NCBI GenBank assembly: GCA_963662155.1
Contig: OY759271.1
Coordinates: 21,767,729-21,831,728 of the forward strand
Direction: 5' to 3'
Origin: Lamellibrachia columna
Lineage: Eukaryota > Annelida > Polychaeta > Sabellida > Siboglinidae
DNA: 64,000 bases
Positions 26,404 through 36,458 of the stretch are shown piece after piece. Within the stretch, counting starts at the first letter, position 1. Each line of letters begins with the position of its first letter. Below the pieces are notes generated by a model. That model saw nothing but the letters and a program-made list of their open reading frames with translations. It was not told where the DNA came from and did no database searches. The translations under genes and the position numbers were made by a program.

Positions 26404-26595
26404 TTAAAGCGAAATAAAAGTCACGCTTTTGTGGAAATGCACCTAAAAGATATAATAAAAACTAACAATTTCAACTACAATCAACTATATCGCGCTAGTG
26501 GTTTACTCAGAATTTGTTCTAAAAGTGCTAGATTCTGGTTAAATCTCAGTTTTCCTGGCGGCTGACATGTTGACCAGGGCGACCAATACTGCCTG
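26404..26595. mobile_element. MITE, copy C, truncated by the LINE
   Basis: Only the left end of the MITE is present. It breaks at 26595 within the sequence seen complete in copy B. No right half was found beyond the LINE tail at 30389. Confidence 0.7.
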
Positions 26596-27115
26596 AACGA
26601 AAACGAGAACGAGGCTGCCGACTTCACTATTTCAAACATTTGGTTCTCCGCTATTTTATACATTTTTAAACTTTACAGTGTTTTAGTTTTAAATCAGTGT
26701 TACGCAATATAATATTTAAATGTGCTGTTTTATGTTGACCACAACGTCAGTGTCAAGATAAGTATTTTAACATTAAGTTTTATACTTCGACAGTTATGCG
26801 TTAACTGACTACTTTTATTATCGCCCACTCTTGTCGCCGGCACAACACATTTTCTTTGCTTTGGTATTTTTAATTAAACGTTATAATCGTATGCTCTTAA
26901 TATATTTGCTTCTGTAACATTTTAAATTATTCAGCACGCGATTATGCACTTATAACTCATAGTTAACATCTAACAGGCCTAGGAGTCACAATTTAGTGAT
27001 CAGAGTCGGCCCTGGTCAGCATTTCTAATTAAATAAATTAGTCTTGATGAAGTTGATCCTAGAATTGTGACTTCTTTCCCAGCAGCTGCACTTAGCCTTA
27101 CTCATCACTGAGCAT

Positions 27116-28078
27116 ATGATTATGTATTTTCTCTTCGTGCTGGTCATTTGTTTATTATCTTTGTCTACATTGTTTAAAGAAAAATGCTATTCTTTTGATG
27201 AAGATATATACAATACATATAGACACTCTGAAATATTCATCAACAATAGTATACGATTTAGCTTTTCACAAACGTCATCTTTACATCTTTCTTGTCTTCG
27301 ACTATGTACACACAGAAAATGGTCTACAAAATCTGGTTGTAACCCATCATTTAGACTGTCTATCATCCTCCTTCTTGCAGGTGATATCTCAATAAATCCT
27401 GGACCAAAAACATTTCAAAACATGCGCTTTGCCACTACTAATGTTCGATCTGTACGTCATAAATCTGCTGCCCTTTCTGATCTGATATTATCTAAACACA
27501 TAGACATTTCAGCTTTGACAGAAACATGGCTATTAGCATCTGATACATCAGCCTGTCTTGCCGATATTTGCCCAAATGGTTTTTGCCTATACCATCACCC
27601 CCGTCGTTCAGGTAGGGGTGGTGGAGTCGCATTCCTTGTACCTGAAATATATAAAGTAGAAATTATTCATACACCTCAATACCAAAGTGTTGAGGTAATT
27701 TGTATTGTTATAAAACATTCATCCTTATCTGCTAATTTTATATGCATCTACCGTTCTCCTGCAAGCACAAATACATTCTTTGATGAATTTCCAGATTTCC
27801 TTGAAACCACCTTACAATTCCAAGAAGACATTTACATGTTTGGAGATTTCAATATCCACCTTGATCTACCATGTCCAAATACTAGATCATTCATGGATGT
27901 CCTTCAAACATATGCATTACATCAACACGTTTCATTTCCTACACACGTTCATAGTCATTGGCTCGACCTGTTTATTACTAGATCTACTTGCACTAACATT
28001 AAAGCAATATTCCCTACTGATATCAGATCACCTTTGTGTCATTATCGATTTGTGGTTGCAAGTTGGTTCAAGATCTAG
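27116..28078 (+). CDS. LINE ORF, N-terminal part: 2A-like leader and endonuclease
   Basis: A 320-codon frame from an ATG. Residues 1-20 are hydrophobic and could act as a signal or membrane sequence. Residues 90-97 read DISINPGP, a 2A-like NPGP motif, after a leucine-rich run. From about residue 102 comes an AP-type endonuclease of the exonuclease/endonuclease/phosphatase fold: TTNVRSVRHK at its start, the catalytic Glu in TETWL (E136), GRGGGVAF, then GDFN (from residue 243) and LDLFI. The closing SDH block is not in this frame but appears in the next one at 28023-28031. A one-base insertion or two-base deletion therefore lies shortly before 28023, and the residues after it in this frame are out of register. 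The enzyme would nick target DNA for target-primed reverse transcription. This copy cannot make the full protein without frameshifting. Confidence 0.85.
   Translation: MIMYFLFVLVICLLSLSTLFKEKCYSFDEDIYNTYRHSEIFINNSIRFSFSQTSSLHLSCLRLCTHRKWSTKSGCNPSFRLSIILLLAGDISINPGPKTFQNMRFATTNVRSVRHKSAALSDLILSKHIDISALTETWLLASDTSACLADICPNGFCLYHHPRRSGRGGGVAFLVPEIYKVEIIHTPQYQSVEVICIVIKHSSLSANFICIYRSPASTNTFFDEFPDFLETTLQFQEDIYMFGDFNIHLDLPCPNTRSFMDVLQTYALHQHVSFPTHVHSHWLDLFITRSTCTNIKAIFPTDIRSPLCHYRFVVASWFKI
27383..27406 (+). other. 2A-like motif DISINPGP in the LINE leader
   Basis: Encodes D-I-S-I-N-P-G-P, residues 90-97 of the LINE ORF, just before the endonuclease. Canonical 2A peptides have D-V/I-E-x-N-P-G-P, and such motifs are known at the N-terminus of CR1/L2-type elements of marine invertebrates. 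Here Glu is replaced by Ser, which may lower or abolish ribosome skipping between G and P. Confidence 0.7.
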
Positions 28079-30242
28079 AAAAAAAATTATCACATTTCGA
28101 CCAATAAATAAAATTAACATAAATACCCTTCATGAGGATCTAGCAAATTCTGATCTTTTGATCAAACCTAAATCTACACTATGCGAGCTTGTTAATCAGT
28201 ACAATGAAACATTAAGTAAACTTCTGGATAAACATGCTCCGAAACAAACCAAACGTGTACAAGTTCGCCCTCCATCACCATGGATGTCTAATGATATAAT
28301 TGTAGCAAAACGTCGTCGTCGATATTTTGAAAGAATTTGGCGACGAACTCGTTCTCCAATTGATCGATCCCGTTATACTAAACAGCTACATATATGTAAT
28401 CACATGATGTCAAAAGCAAAGTCTGATTACTATACACATTTTATCACAACAAATTCTGAAAACCCTCGGCAGATGTGGAAATCTGTTAACAAAATTCTAC
28501 ATCGGCAGAAATTAAAAGCACTGCCTGAACATTCTTCATTGGATACATTGTGTAGTTCTTTTTCAAAATACTTTACAGATAAGATTGCTCGTATTCGATC
28601 AAATTTTGTCATTAATAATAATGACTATGATTTCCCTGAACCGCCACTTTCTGAAAAAACACTACAGAGTTTCACACCTGCAACTACTAATGAAGTTCTC
28701 ATCATTATTAAAAAATATCCCAACAAATCGTGTGATATTGACCCATTTCCAACACTTCTACTAAAAAGCTGTATCGATCAACTCATCTTTCCCATTACTA
28801 CTATCATAAATCTTTCAATGCAGAGTGGAGTTGTTCCACAGGATTTCAAACAAGCTCTTGTAAATCCTCTTATTAAAAAACAAACTTTGTGCAAAGATGA
28901 CCTAAGGAATTATCGTCCTATCTCTAATCTCAGTTTTCTGTCAAAAATATTGGAAAAAGTAGTTGCTAATCGCCTTCATGAACATATTTACAACCATCGC
29001 TTATCAAATGATCTACAGTCTGCATATAAACGATTCCATTCTACTGAAACAGCTCTTCTCAAGATACACAATGATATAGTTGATAACATGGACAATGGCA
29101 AAGTCACAGCACTCACTTTACTTGATCTCTCAGCTGCTTTCGATACAATTGATCATTCAATCCTTTTACAACGCCTCCATAGATATTTTGGAATTTCTGG
29201 CCCAGCTCTTCGGTGGTTCAAATCATTTTTATCAGACAGATATCAAAGTATTAACATATCTGGCACATTATCTAGCCCACAACATCTACCATTTGGAGTG
29301 CCACAAGGATCCGTCCTTGGCCCTGTTCTGTTTAGCTTATATACTACATCGCTCAGCCAAGTTATTGCTAATCGTAATCTCAGTCATCACCTTTATGCTG
29401 ATGACACACAGGTTTACATATCACTTTCACAATCAAATGCACAAGAATCTCTTTCGACTTTTAGTGATTGCCTTACTGATATCTTGTCGTGGATGGAATC
29501 AAGTAAGCTAAAGCTTAATCCAGATAAAACAGACCTTATTATTATTGGCACTAAACAACAACGAAATAAAGTCATCAACCATTTTCCTGTTAAACTGCTT
29601 GGCAGTGATACATTCCCATCAGATACTGTTCGTAATCTAGGTGTTATCTTTGACAGTGATTTCAACTTTCGCCAGCATATCTCTCAAGTATGTAAATCCT
29701 GTTTCTATCATATTCGTGATCTTCGTCGAATTCGGCGTCACATATCTACATCTACTGCTAAAACAATATCAACGGCACTAATTAGCAGCCGTCTTGACTA
29801 TTGCAATTCACTACTAAACAACATTGCTAAAAGAGACTTGGCTAAACTCCAACGAGTACAAAATTGTCTGGCACGTGTGGTTCTCAGGGCGCCTCGGTTT
29901 TCACCGTCACTACCACTACTTAAACAGTTACACTGGCTTCCAGTTTCTTATCGAATTAATTTTAAGCTGTCCACTCTTGCATATCGTGCTCTATCTACAC
30001 AACAACCATTCTACTTGGCTAGTCTCCTGCATCTTTCAAATATCCCTAGGCAGCTAAGATCATCAGTTTCACAACAACTTATTGTACCTAAAACAAAACT
30101 TAACTTGGGTAAACGTGCTTTCTCTGTCGCTGCGCCTAGGGTCTGGAATGAACTCCCTATCGCTTTGAAAACATCCGAAACTATTGCTATTTTCCGTAAA
30201 AAACTCAAGACATATCTATTCAAAATTGCATTCCCACCATAA
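27780..30242 (+). CDS. LINE ORF, C-terminal part: reverse transcriptase
   Basis: An 820-codon open frame. The real protein part begins near 28020 with the endonuclease SDH block; the codons before it are an out-of-frame reading of the endonuclease. Reverse transcriptase blocks appear in order: NYRPISNLSFLSKILEK, TALTLLDLSAAFDTIDH (catalytic Asp at about residue 449), GVPQGSVLGPVLF, and LYADDTQVY (YADD at residues 539-542). LNPDKTDLII and the NLGVIFDS thumb-side block follow. The C-terminal tail has LKQLHWLPVSYRI and FSVAAPRVWNELP, which are characteristic of CR1/L2/Rex-like elements. The stop is TAA at 30240-30242. It makes cDNA from its own RNA at the nicked target. No internal stop is present. 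L2 or a sister CR1 clade is my best placement; only a tree would separate them. Confidence 0.88.
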   Translation: MMNFQISLKPPYNSKKTFTCLEISISTLIYHVQILDHSWMSFKHMHYINTFHFLHTFIVIGSTCLLLDLLALTLKQYSLLISDHLCVIIDLWLQVGSRSRKKIITFRPINKININTLHEDLANSDLLIKPKSTLCELVNQYNETLSKLLDKHAPKQTKRVQVRPPSPWMSNDIIVAKRRRRYFERIWRRTRSPIDRSRYTKQLHICNHMMSKAKSDYYTHFITTNSENPRQMWKSVNKILHRQKLKALPEHSSLDTLCSSFSKYFTDKIARIRSNFVINNNDYDFPEPPLSEKTLQSFTPATTNEVLIIIKKYPNKSCDIDPFPTLLLKSCIDQLIFPITTIINLSMQSGVVPQDFKQALVNPLIKKQTLCKDDLRNYRPISNLSFLSKILEKVVANRLHEHIYNHRLSNDLQSAYKRFHSTETALLKIHNDIVDNMDNGKVTALTLLDLSAAFDTIDHSILLQRLHRYFGISGPALRWFKSFLSDRYQSINISGTLSSPQHLPFGVPQGSVLGPVLFSLYTTSLSQVIANRNLSHHLYADDTQVYISLSQSNAQESLSTFSDCLTDILSWMESSKLKLNPDKTDLIIIGTKQQRNKVINHFPVKLLGSDTFPSDTVRNLGVIFDSDFNFRQHISQVCKSCFYHIRDLRRIRRHISTSTAKTISTALISSRLDYCNSLLNNIAKRDLAKLQRVQNCLARVVLRAPRFSPSLPLLKQLHWLPVSYRINFKLSTLAYRALSTQQPFYLASLLHLSNIPRQLRSSVSQQLIVPKTKLNLGKRAFSVAAPRVWNELPIALKTSETIAIFRKKLKTYLFKIAFPP

Positions 30243-30393
30243 ATGTTCGGTTGTCCCTCGTTCTGATACTGACTTTTGCGCGTCCTTGTTTACGATTACG
30301 CCTACTGATTCTGTTTTGTTGCGCCTCTGAGTTCAGGTTCCTGAGGATATAGACGCCATAGAAGTCAATTATTATTATTATTATTATTAACAG

Positions 30394-30777
30394 CCGGACT
30401 TACACGAGGCGACGCCGTCGCCGCGTCGAGGCGATTTTGACGCAATGTGATGCCGCATGCGATGTACGTCGGTCGCGCGTTTACATGATGGAATGTGGTT
30501 GTTCTAGATGTGGTAAATCACATGACTAAATAAGTCACGTGACGATACGCATCACGGTAAACCTTGCCATGGACGCCACGTGTAATCGTCACGTGTGTTG
30601 CCTCTGATTGGACAAATCAGATGCGACGAGGCGACGTCGCCTCAGAAATAGGATCAGTTCAAGCGACGTCGCCGCGACACATCGCGTGCGATGTGATGTC
30701 GCAGCGATGTACAGTATACACGGGGCGATCAAGTCGCAATCAGGTCGCGCCGACGGCATCACCTCGTGTAACGCCGG
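30394..30777. mobile_element. GC-rich MITE-like element with inverted ends
   Basis: The left end, CCGGACTTACACGAGGCGAC, and the right end, the inverse of CCGGCGTTACACGAGGTGAT, match with a few changes, and the similarity continues inward through GCCGTCG and the GCGATGT blocks. The interior has GCGACGTCGC palindromes. There is no coding capacity. It directly abuts the LINE tail. No clear target duplication was seen, so the superfamily is unassigned. Confidence 0.65.
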
Positions 30778-31104
30778 TGTCGTGCTAAACTTTTTCCTCC
30801 GTCAAATTTTATCCGCTTTTTGTATCTGCGCATGCGCGAACCAGTAGTTGACATAAATTTATTAATAACATAAACCTAGTATAGCTACAAGAATAGGTAC
30901 TGTATATAATAACCATGAATTATAACAGAGAATGTCAACCACGGGAAATATATAGCAGAGCGTGTCGACCACAAGATATAATGGATGAATTTTCACTTTC
31001 TGCCGTAAAATATTTTCCTCCCCATGTACACACGCAAAAGCGGCATTTTCTGTCGTAAACTTTTTCCCCATGTACACACCACGTGGTCCAGCTAATTATT
31101 AATT
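30778..31104. other. Intergenic, no gene seen
   Basis: Short direct repeats only: TTTTCCxCCATGTACACAC twice at 31012-31080 and TATAGCAGAG/TATAACAGAG words. Confidence 0.5.
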
Positions 31105-31960
31105 GTTGGTTCAATGTTGATCACATTCCCTAGTTGTGACGTCACTCGTCATATCACCACTGCCACAACAAGCAGGTGGTTCAATATTGATCACATTCCC
31201 TAGTTGTGACGTCACTCGTCATATCACCACTGCCACAACAAGCAGGTGGTTCAATATTGATCACATTCCCTAGTTGTGACGTCACTCGTCATGTCACCAC
31301 TGCCACAACAAGCAGGTGGTTCAATATTGATCACATTCCCTAGTTGTGACGACACTCGTCATATCACCACTGCCACAACAAGCAGGTGGTTCAATATTGA
31401 TCACATTCCCTAGTTGTGACGTCACTCGTCATATCACCACTGCCATAACAAGCAGGTGGTTCAATATTGATCACATTCCCTAGTTGTGACGTCACTCGTC
31501 ATATCACCACTGCCACAACAAGCAGGTGGTTCAATATTGATCACGTTCCCTAGTTGTGACGTCACTCGTCATATCACCACTGCCACAACAAGCAGGTGGT
31601 TCAATATTGATCACGTTCCCTAGTTGTGACGTCACTCGTCATATCACCACTGCCACAACAAGCAGGTGGTTCAATATTGATCACGTTCCCTAGTTGTGAC
31701 GTCACTCGTCATATCACCACTGCCACAACAAGCAGGTGGTTCAATATTGATCACATTCCCTAGTTGTGACGTCACTCGTCATATCACCACTGCCACAACA
31801 AGCAGGTGGTTCAATATTGATCACGTTCCCTAGTTGTGACGTCACTCGTCATATCACCACTGCCACAACAAGCAGGTGGTTCAATATTGATCACATTCCC
31901 TAGTTGTGACGTCACTCGTCATGTCACCACTGCCACAACAAGCAGGTGGTTCAATATTGA
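31105..31960. repeat. 70-bp satellite, about 12 units, TGACGTCA in most
   Basis: Units contain GTGGTTCAATATTGATCAC, TTCCCTAGTTGTGACGTCAC and CCACTGCCACAACAAGCAG. TGACGTCA, the cAMP-response-element palindrome, is in all but one unit (a GACGACAC variant near 31350). Units are nearly identical; the main variation is CACATT or CACGTT. Confidence 0.95.
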
Positions 31961-32460
31961 TAAGGTTTTGTACTTCGTGTAGTAGAAGTGAGATTGGGAA
32001 AGAATATATTATATAAATGTGACATTCTCCGGAACGAAGAATCTTTCTGCCTAGACGTTTCATTAATCACGTTAATACTTTCACTTTATCGGTGTTGTTT
32101 AACAGTCACATTTTAAATAAACTAATAAGAATTTGAAGAAGAAAATGTATAACTTGTAAGTTTTAAAGTGCACACTACACGACTCGTTAACTCGCAATAG
32201 CCTAGTCGTAATTATCGCCGGACACTACACGACTTGCTACTGTCAAGTAGGTACATGTTTTGTCAGAAGTCTGATTCGAAACCACGCCTGCAGAACCAGA
32301 CTCATTGTTAAGCAAATAGTTGAATAATTAAATCGACCCAATCCACACTATACGACCGGGTGCTCATTAAAGGTCGACGCACAAAGCAAAGGCCTAACAG
32401 TTGTACTGTTTGTATAAACTACTCCATTTAATTGCGTCAACCTGAATCATTATCATAGTT
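31961..32460. other. Intergenic, no gene seen
   Basis: Words such as CACACTACACGACT recur at about 32170, 32222 and 32343. No gene is recognised. Confidence 0.5.
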
Positions 32461-32843
32461 TGTAGCCAATACACGTAGTCAATACACGTAGCCAATACAC
32501 GTAGCCAATACGCGTGGCCAATACGCGTAGTCAATACACGTAACCAATACACGTAGTTAATAAACGTGGCCAATACGCGTGGCCAATACGCGTAGTCAGT
32601 ACGCGTAGCCAATACGCGTAGTCAATACGCGTAGCCAATACACGTAGTCAATACGCGTGGCCAATACACGTAGCCAATACGCGTAGTCAATACGCGTAGC
32701 CAATACGCGTAGCCAATACACGTAGCCAATACACGTAGCCAATACACGTAGCCAATACACGTAGTCAATACACGTAGCCAATACACGTAGCCAATACACG
32801 TAGTTAATACACGCAGTCAATACACATAGCCAACACATGTATT
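32461..32843. repeat. 13-bp satellite, about 29 units
   Basis: Units of GTAGCCAATACAC with GTAGTC, GTGGCC and CGC variants. Two or three more units in the same orientation lie at about 36200-36225, beyond the foldback element. Confidence 0.93.
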
Positions 32844-35800
32844 TTACAACCAGTAATGTAATAATCGACCGGTAACGTAATATTCGACCGGTAATGTAAT
32901 AAATCGACTGGTAATGTAATAAAAATTATGATGATAATCATTATGATGTTAATAATGATGATGAAGAAGTTGATGATGAGGGTGATCAATGATTATGATA
33001 ATGATGACAATTAAGGGGTAATCTTAGTGACGATGATAATGATGATGATGATTATGACGATGATGATGATGATAATGATTATGAAGATGATGACAATGAT
33101 GATGATAATAATGATTATAATGACGGTGATGATGAGAGTGATAAATGGTTATGATTATGAGGAGGAAGATGAAGACAATTAAGCGGTTTTAGTGATGATG
33201 ATGATGATGGTGACGAAGATGATGACAATGAGGGTGATCATTATTACGATGATGAGCACGACGAAAATTACATCTTCAGCCTCGTCATCCTGCTCCTCCT
33301 CCTCGTCGTCATCATCATCCTCATGTTCACCCTTATAATGGCTAGCCATGCTGACACCCACTCGACGTTCACAAACGTAGGATTAACATATGAATCTCAG
33401 AACGAGTGAGCCGCATGTTTTCTGGGAGGACATATGGAATGCCGTTCATATAACCTCCCAGGTAGCGCACGGCAGTAACTACATGTTGGCAAACAATAGG
33501 ACCGAGTCAGACAGATTGGTAAGGACGATGGAGGGTCTTTAAAACGGGTCACCCCAACAAATGAAAGGTAAACTACACTAAATTAAGGGATCATCTCAAA
33601 CAATTATTTAAAGGATCATTAAAAATGCTTAAAAAGATATACCTGATCATCATTGGATCAAATTAAGGGGTCGTCTCAAATAACTTGGGGGAAATCTCAA
33701 AATGCAATGTGAGATTATATTAGAAACTTAAGGTTAATCGCAAACATAATAAAATAAGGGATCAGCTGAAACAATTAAGGGGTTATCTAAAAAATTAAAG
33801 TTAAGGGTAATTTCAGTCAGCTAAAATGTTCATCTAAACTATTAAAGGGCACCTAAGGTATTTTAAAATATGACTAAAGTTAAAAAACAATTTAAAGGAT
33901 AATATAAGGAGGAGTCATTTAATAATGAACTAGCTGATCATCTCAAAACATTATGGGGTCATCTCATAAAATCAAGTGGTCGTCTCAAAAAGTTAAATAA
34001 AGTAAGGGGTCATCTCATAAAATGAATGGGTCTTCCCGAAAAAGGATCGTCACAAAATATGTAAGAAGTAATTAACAAGTTAACTAGCTGATCGTCTCAA
34101 AAACGTTAAGGGATTATATTAAAAAGTGTAACTAGTCATTACAAATGAACCAGCTGATCGTCTCAATAAATTAAGGGATCATTTCATAAACTAATGGGGT
34201 TTTCCCATGCCGTCATTTCATATAATTAAGGGAAATCTAAACATGTGAGGATTCATTGCAAAACACAAACTTAAGGAGTCATAAAAAATATGGGGTCAAA
34301 TCGAAAAATTTTATGGGTTATCTCAAATAGATTAAACGGATTTTTAAAATAAATTAAGGAATCATTTTGAAAAATGGGTCATTTAACAAAGTAACTAGCT
34401 CATCATCTAAAATATGTAATAAGAGGGTCATCTAAAAATCAGCCTCTTATTTTACGTTTTGAGGTGATCGCTTTTTAATTTAAAGACACCCCTTAGTTTT
34501 GGGGATTACCTATTAATGTCGTAAATTTTAAATGTATCCCTTAATTTTATATTTTGCTTTATTATCCCTTAAATGGAAACAACAGGAAATTTTCTTGGGT
34601 TATTCACCTAAAAGAATGAATACAAACTAACCATTTGCAACTACAACCAACAATATCACGCCAGTGGTTTATTAGGAAAAGCTTGTTGAACATACAGCAA
34701 CCATATTTCATGGGCAGCGCCATTGTTTTCGATAAACCTACGTAACGAGTTCCTGCTTATCTCTACAACTAGTTTTCCACACTTCCGACAGATGGCGATT
34801 GTTCTTTTTAAGAATATTAATATTTTTGAAATGACCGCTTATTTTTTTTGAGAAAACCACTTTATTTTATGAAATGACCATTTAATGTTTAAGATGATCT
34901 TTTAGTTTATTGAGACGATTAGATAGTTCTTTTTTAATAAACATTTACTGTGAAAAGACACCTTAACCTTTTCGAGACGACCCTTTTATTTTATGGAAAG
35001 AGCCCTTAATGTTTTGAGATGATCTTTTAATTTATTGAGATGATTTTTTTATGAATATTTACGTTTTTAAATGATCCTTTAACTTTTTTAGAAGACCCCT
35101 TTATTGTAAGAGGTGACATTTAATGTGTTAAGATGATCCCTTAATTTATTAAGACAATCAGCTAGTTTATTATTAATGACAGCTTGCATGTTTTGTGTGA
35201 TCCCATAGCTTTTTCGAGAAGCCCCATTATTTTGTATGCGATGATCCCATACTTTTCAGACAATCTGCTACACACTTTTTGAAATCATCCTTTACTTTTC
35301 TAAAGACTATTTTATTTTATTACATGATCCATTAATGTTTTGAGATGATCCATTAAGTTATCGTGACGATCAGCTTAGTAATGTTTTTTAAATTAAACCT
35401 TTACAATTTTCTTTGTGATATGATCCCTAAGTACACTCCGTAGTTTGTTAAAAATCTTAAGTTTGCATTTTGATGACTCGTTATATTTGTATTTTTATAT
35501 GACCCTTAATTCTATGATATGATTTTTTGATGAGATGATCAGCTAATTGATTTTTTTGTAATGACCCCTTACATTTTTAATGTTCCCTTCACTTTTTTGG
35601 AAGACCTCTTAATTTTACGATGTGACACCTTAATTTGTTTGAGACGATCAGCTAATTATTTTCTTTAAATGATACCTTACATTTGAGATGAACGTTTATT
35701 TTCTAAAGGACCCCCCTTTTCATCTTCCCTGCTACCCTGCCTGATTTGAACCCATCGTTTGCCCAAATCAATTATTATTATTGCCGTATGCTATCTAGGA

Positions 35801-36194
35801 GGATATATAAACGGCAGTCCATATGTCCTCCCAGAAAACAAGCCGCTGAATCGTTCAGAGAATCTTATTTTAAGTATACTTTAGTGAACGTCGAGTGGGT
35901 GTTAGCTAGCGATGATAAGGGTGAACATGAGGATGTTGAGGAGGAGGAGGACGATGGGGCTGATGAGGATGATGTATTGTCTTCATCATCGTATTAATTA
36001 TCATCCTCATAATCATCATCGTAGCACTAAGATAAACCCTTAATTATCTTCATCTTTCCCCTCCAATTCATCATCATCATTACCATTTATCATCTTCATC
36101 ATCGTCGTCGTCATCATAATCATCTTCATCGTTTTTATTACATTACCGGTCGAGTTATTACATTACCGGTCGATTATTACATTACTGGTTGTAA
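32844..36194. mobile_element. Foldback-type element with kilobase inverted arms
   Basis: The ends are inverted: TTACAACCAGTAATGTAATA at 32844 and its complement ending at 36194, followed inward by ATCGACCGGTAATGTAAT repeats (three left, two right). Next inward come GAT-rich (left) and ATC-rich (right) microsatellite tracts. Both arms then carry the inverse of GGTGAACATGAGGATG, GAACGTCGAGTGGGTGT, and GGAGGACATATGG/CCATATGTCCTCCCAG (33300-33480 and 35770-35950). Long regions of degenerate AAGGGGTCATCTCAAAA-like repeats follow (33550-34560), with their complement at 34830-35710. The arms are about 1.4-1.7 kb. I see no transposase; short acidic frames in the GAT tracts are low complexity. Confidence 0.82.
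34569..34745. mobile_element. MITE fragment at the centre of the foldback element
   Basis: Begins TTAAATGGAAACAACAGG and continues with CACCTAAAAG, ACTAACCATTTGCAACTAC and ATCACGCCAGTGGTTTA. This is the inverted right end of the MITE family at 24-26 kb. It lies almost exactly between the two arms. Only one end is present. Confidence 0.7.
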
Positions 36195-36458
36195 CACACG
36201 TTGTCAATACACGTAGTCAATACAACTGGTATAATGTCGGACAACAAAACCAAACCAGGTTTGCCGAGCATGTGCATCAAGGTAATACTGATTTTTATTC
36301 TGTTAAATTGTTGTATAAGACGACACTTTACACTTACCTATTAATTTTGATAGCTTTGTTTTTGTGGGGTGTAAAAGTACATGGCATCAATAAAAGAGCA
36401 ATGATGAAAACAAGTGGACGTCAAGTATCTGAATAAATGTGTTAATGTTAATACGTTT

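Larger units (their letters stand above)
25953..26595. repeat. 643-bp segment, second copy of the tandem duplication
   Basis: Second copy of 24882-25524. Homology stops abruptly at CCTG (26592-26595), where the sequence changes to the leader of the LINE. Confidence 0.95.
26596..30389 (+). mobile_element. L2/CR1-type LINE, nearly full length
   Basis: Layout: a leader at 26596-27115 with no long open frame, one large ORF split by a frameshift (27116-30242), a short 3' UTR, and an (ATT)n tail at 30368-30389. Microsatellite tails rather than poly(A) are typical of CR1/L2-type LINEs. Domains run from a short N-terminal leader with a 2A-like motif, through an AP-type endonuclease and reverse transcriptase, to a C-terminal tail. 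The 5' limit is inferred from where homology to the duplicated MITE stops. A separate ORF1 is not visible; such LINEs sometimes have one. Apart from the frameshift the ORF has no stops, so this is a young copy. Confidence 0.87.

Noticed and set aside
31105..31960. CRISPR-like array
   Set aside because: The whole 70-bp unit is conserved, with no variable spacers, and the DNA is eukaryotic. The same applies to the 61-bp and 48-bp arrays.
33179..35997. Acidic proteins with KGEHED and poly-Asp/Glu in the foldback arms
   Set aside because: They lie in GAT/GAG microsatellites, the frames are not preserved between the two arms, and no domain is seen.
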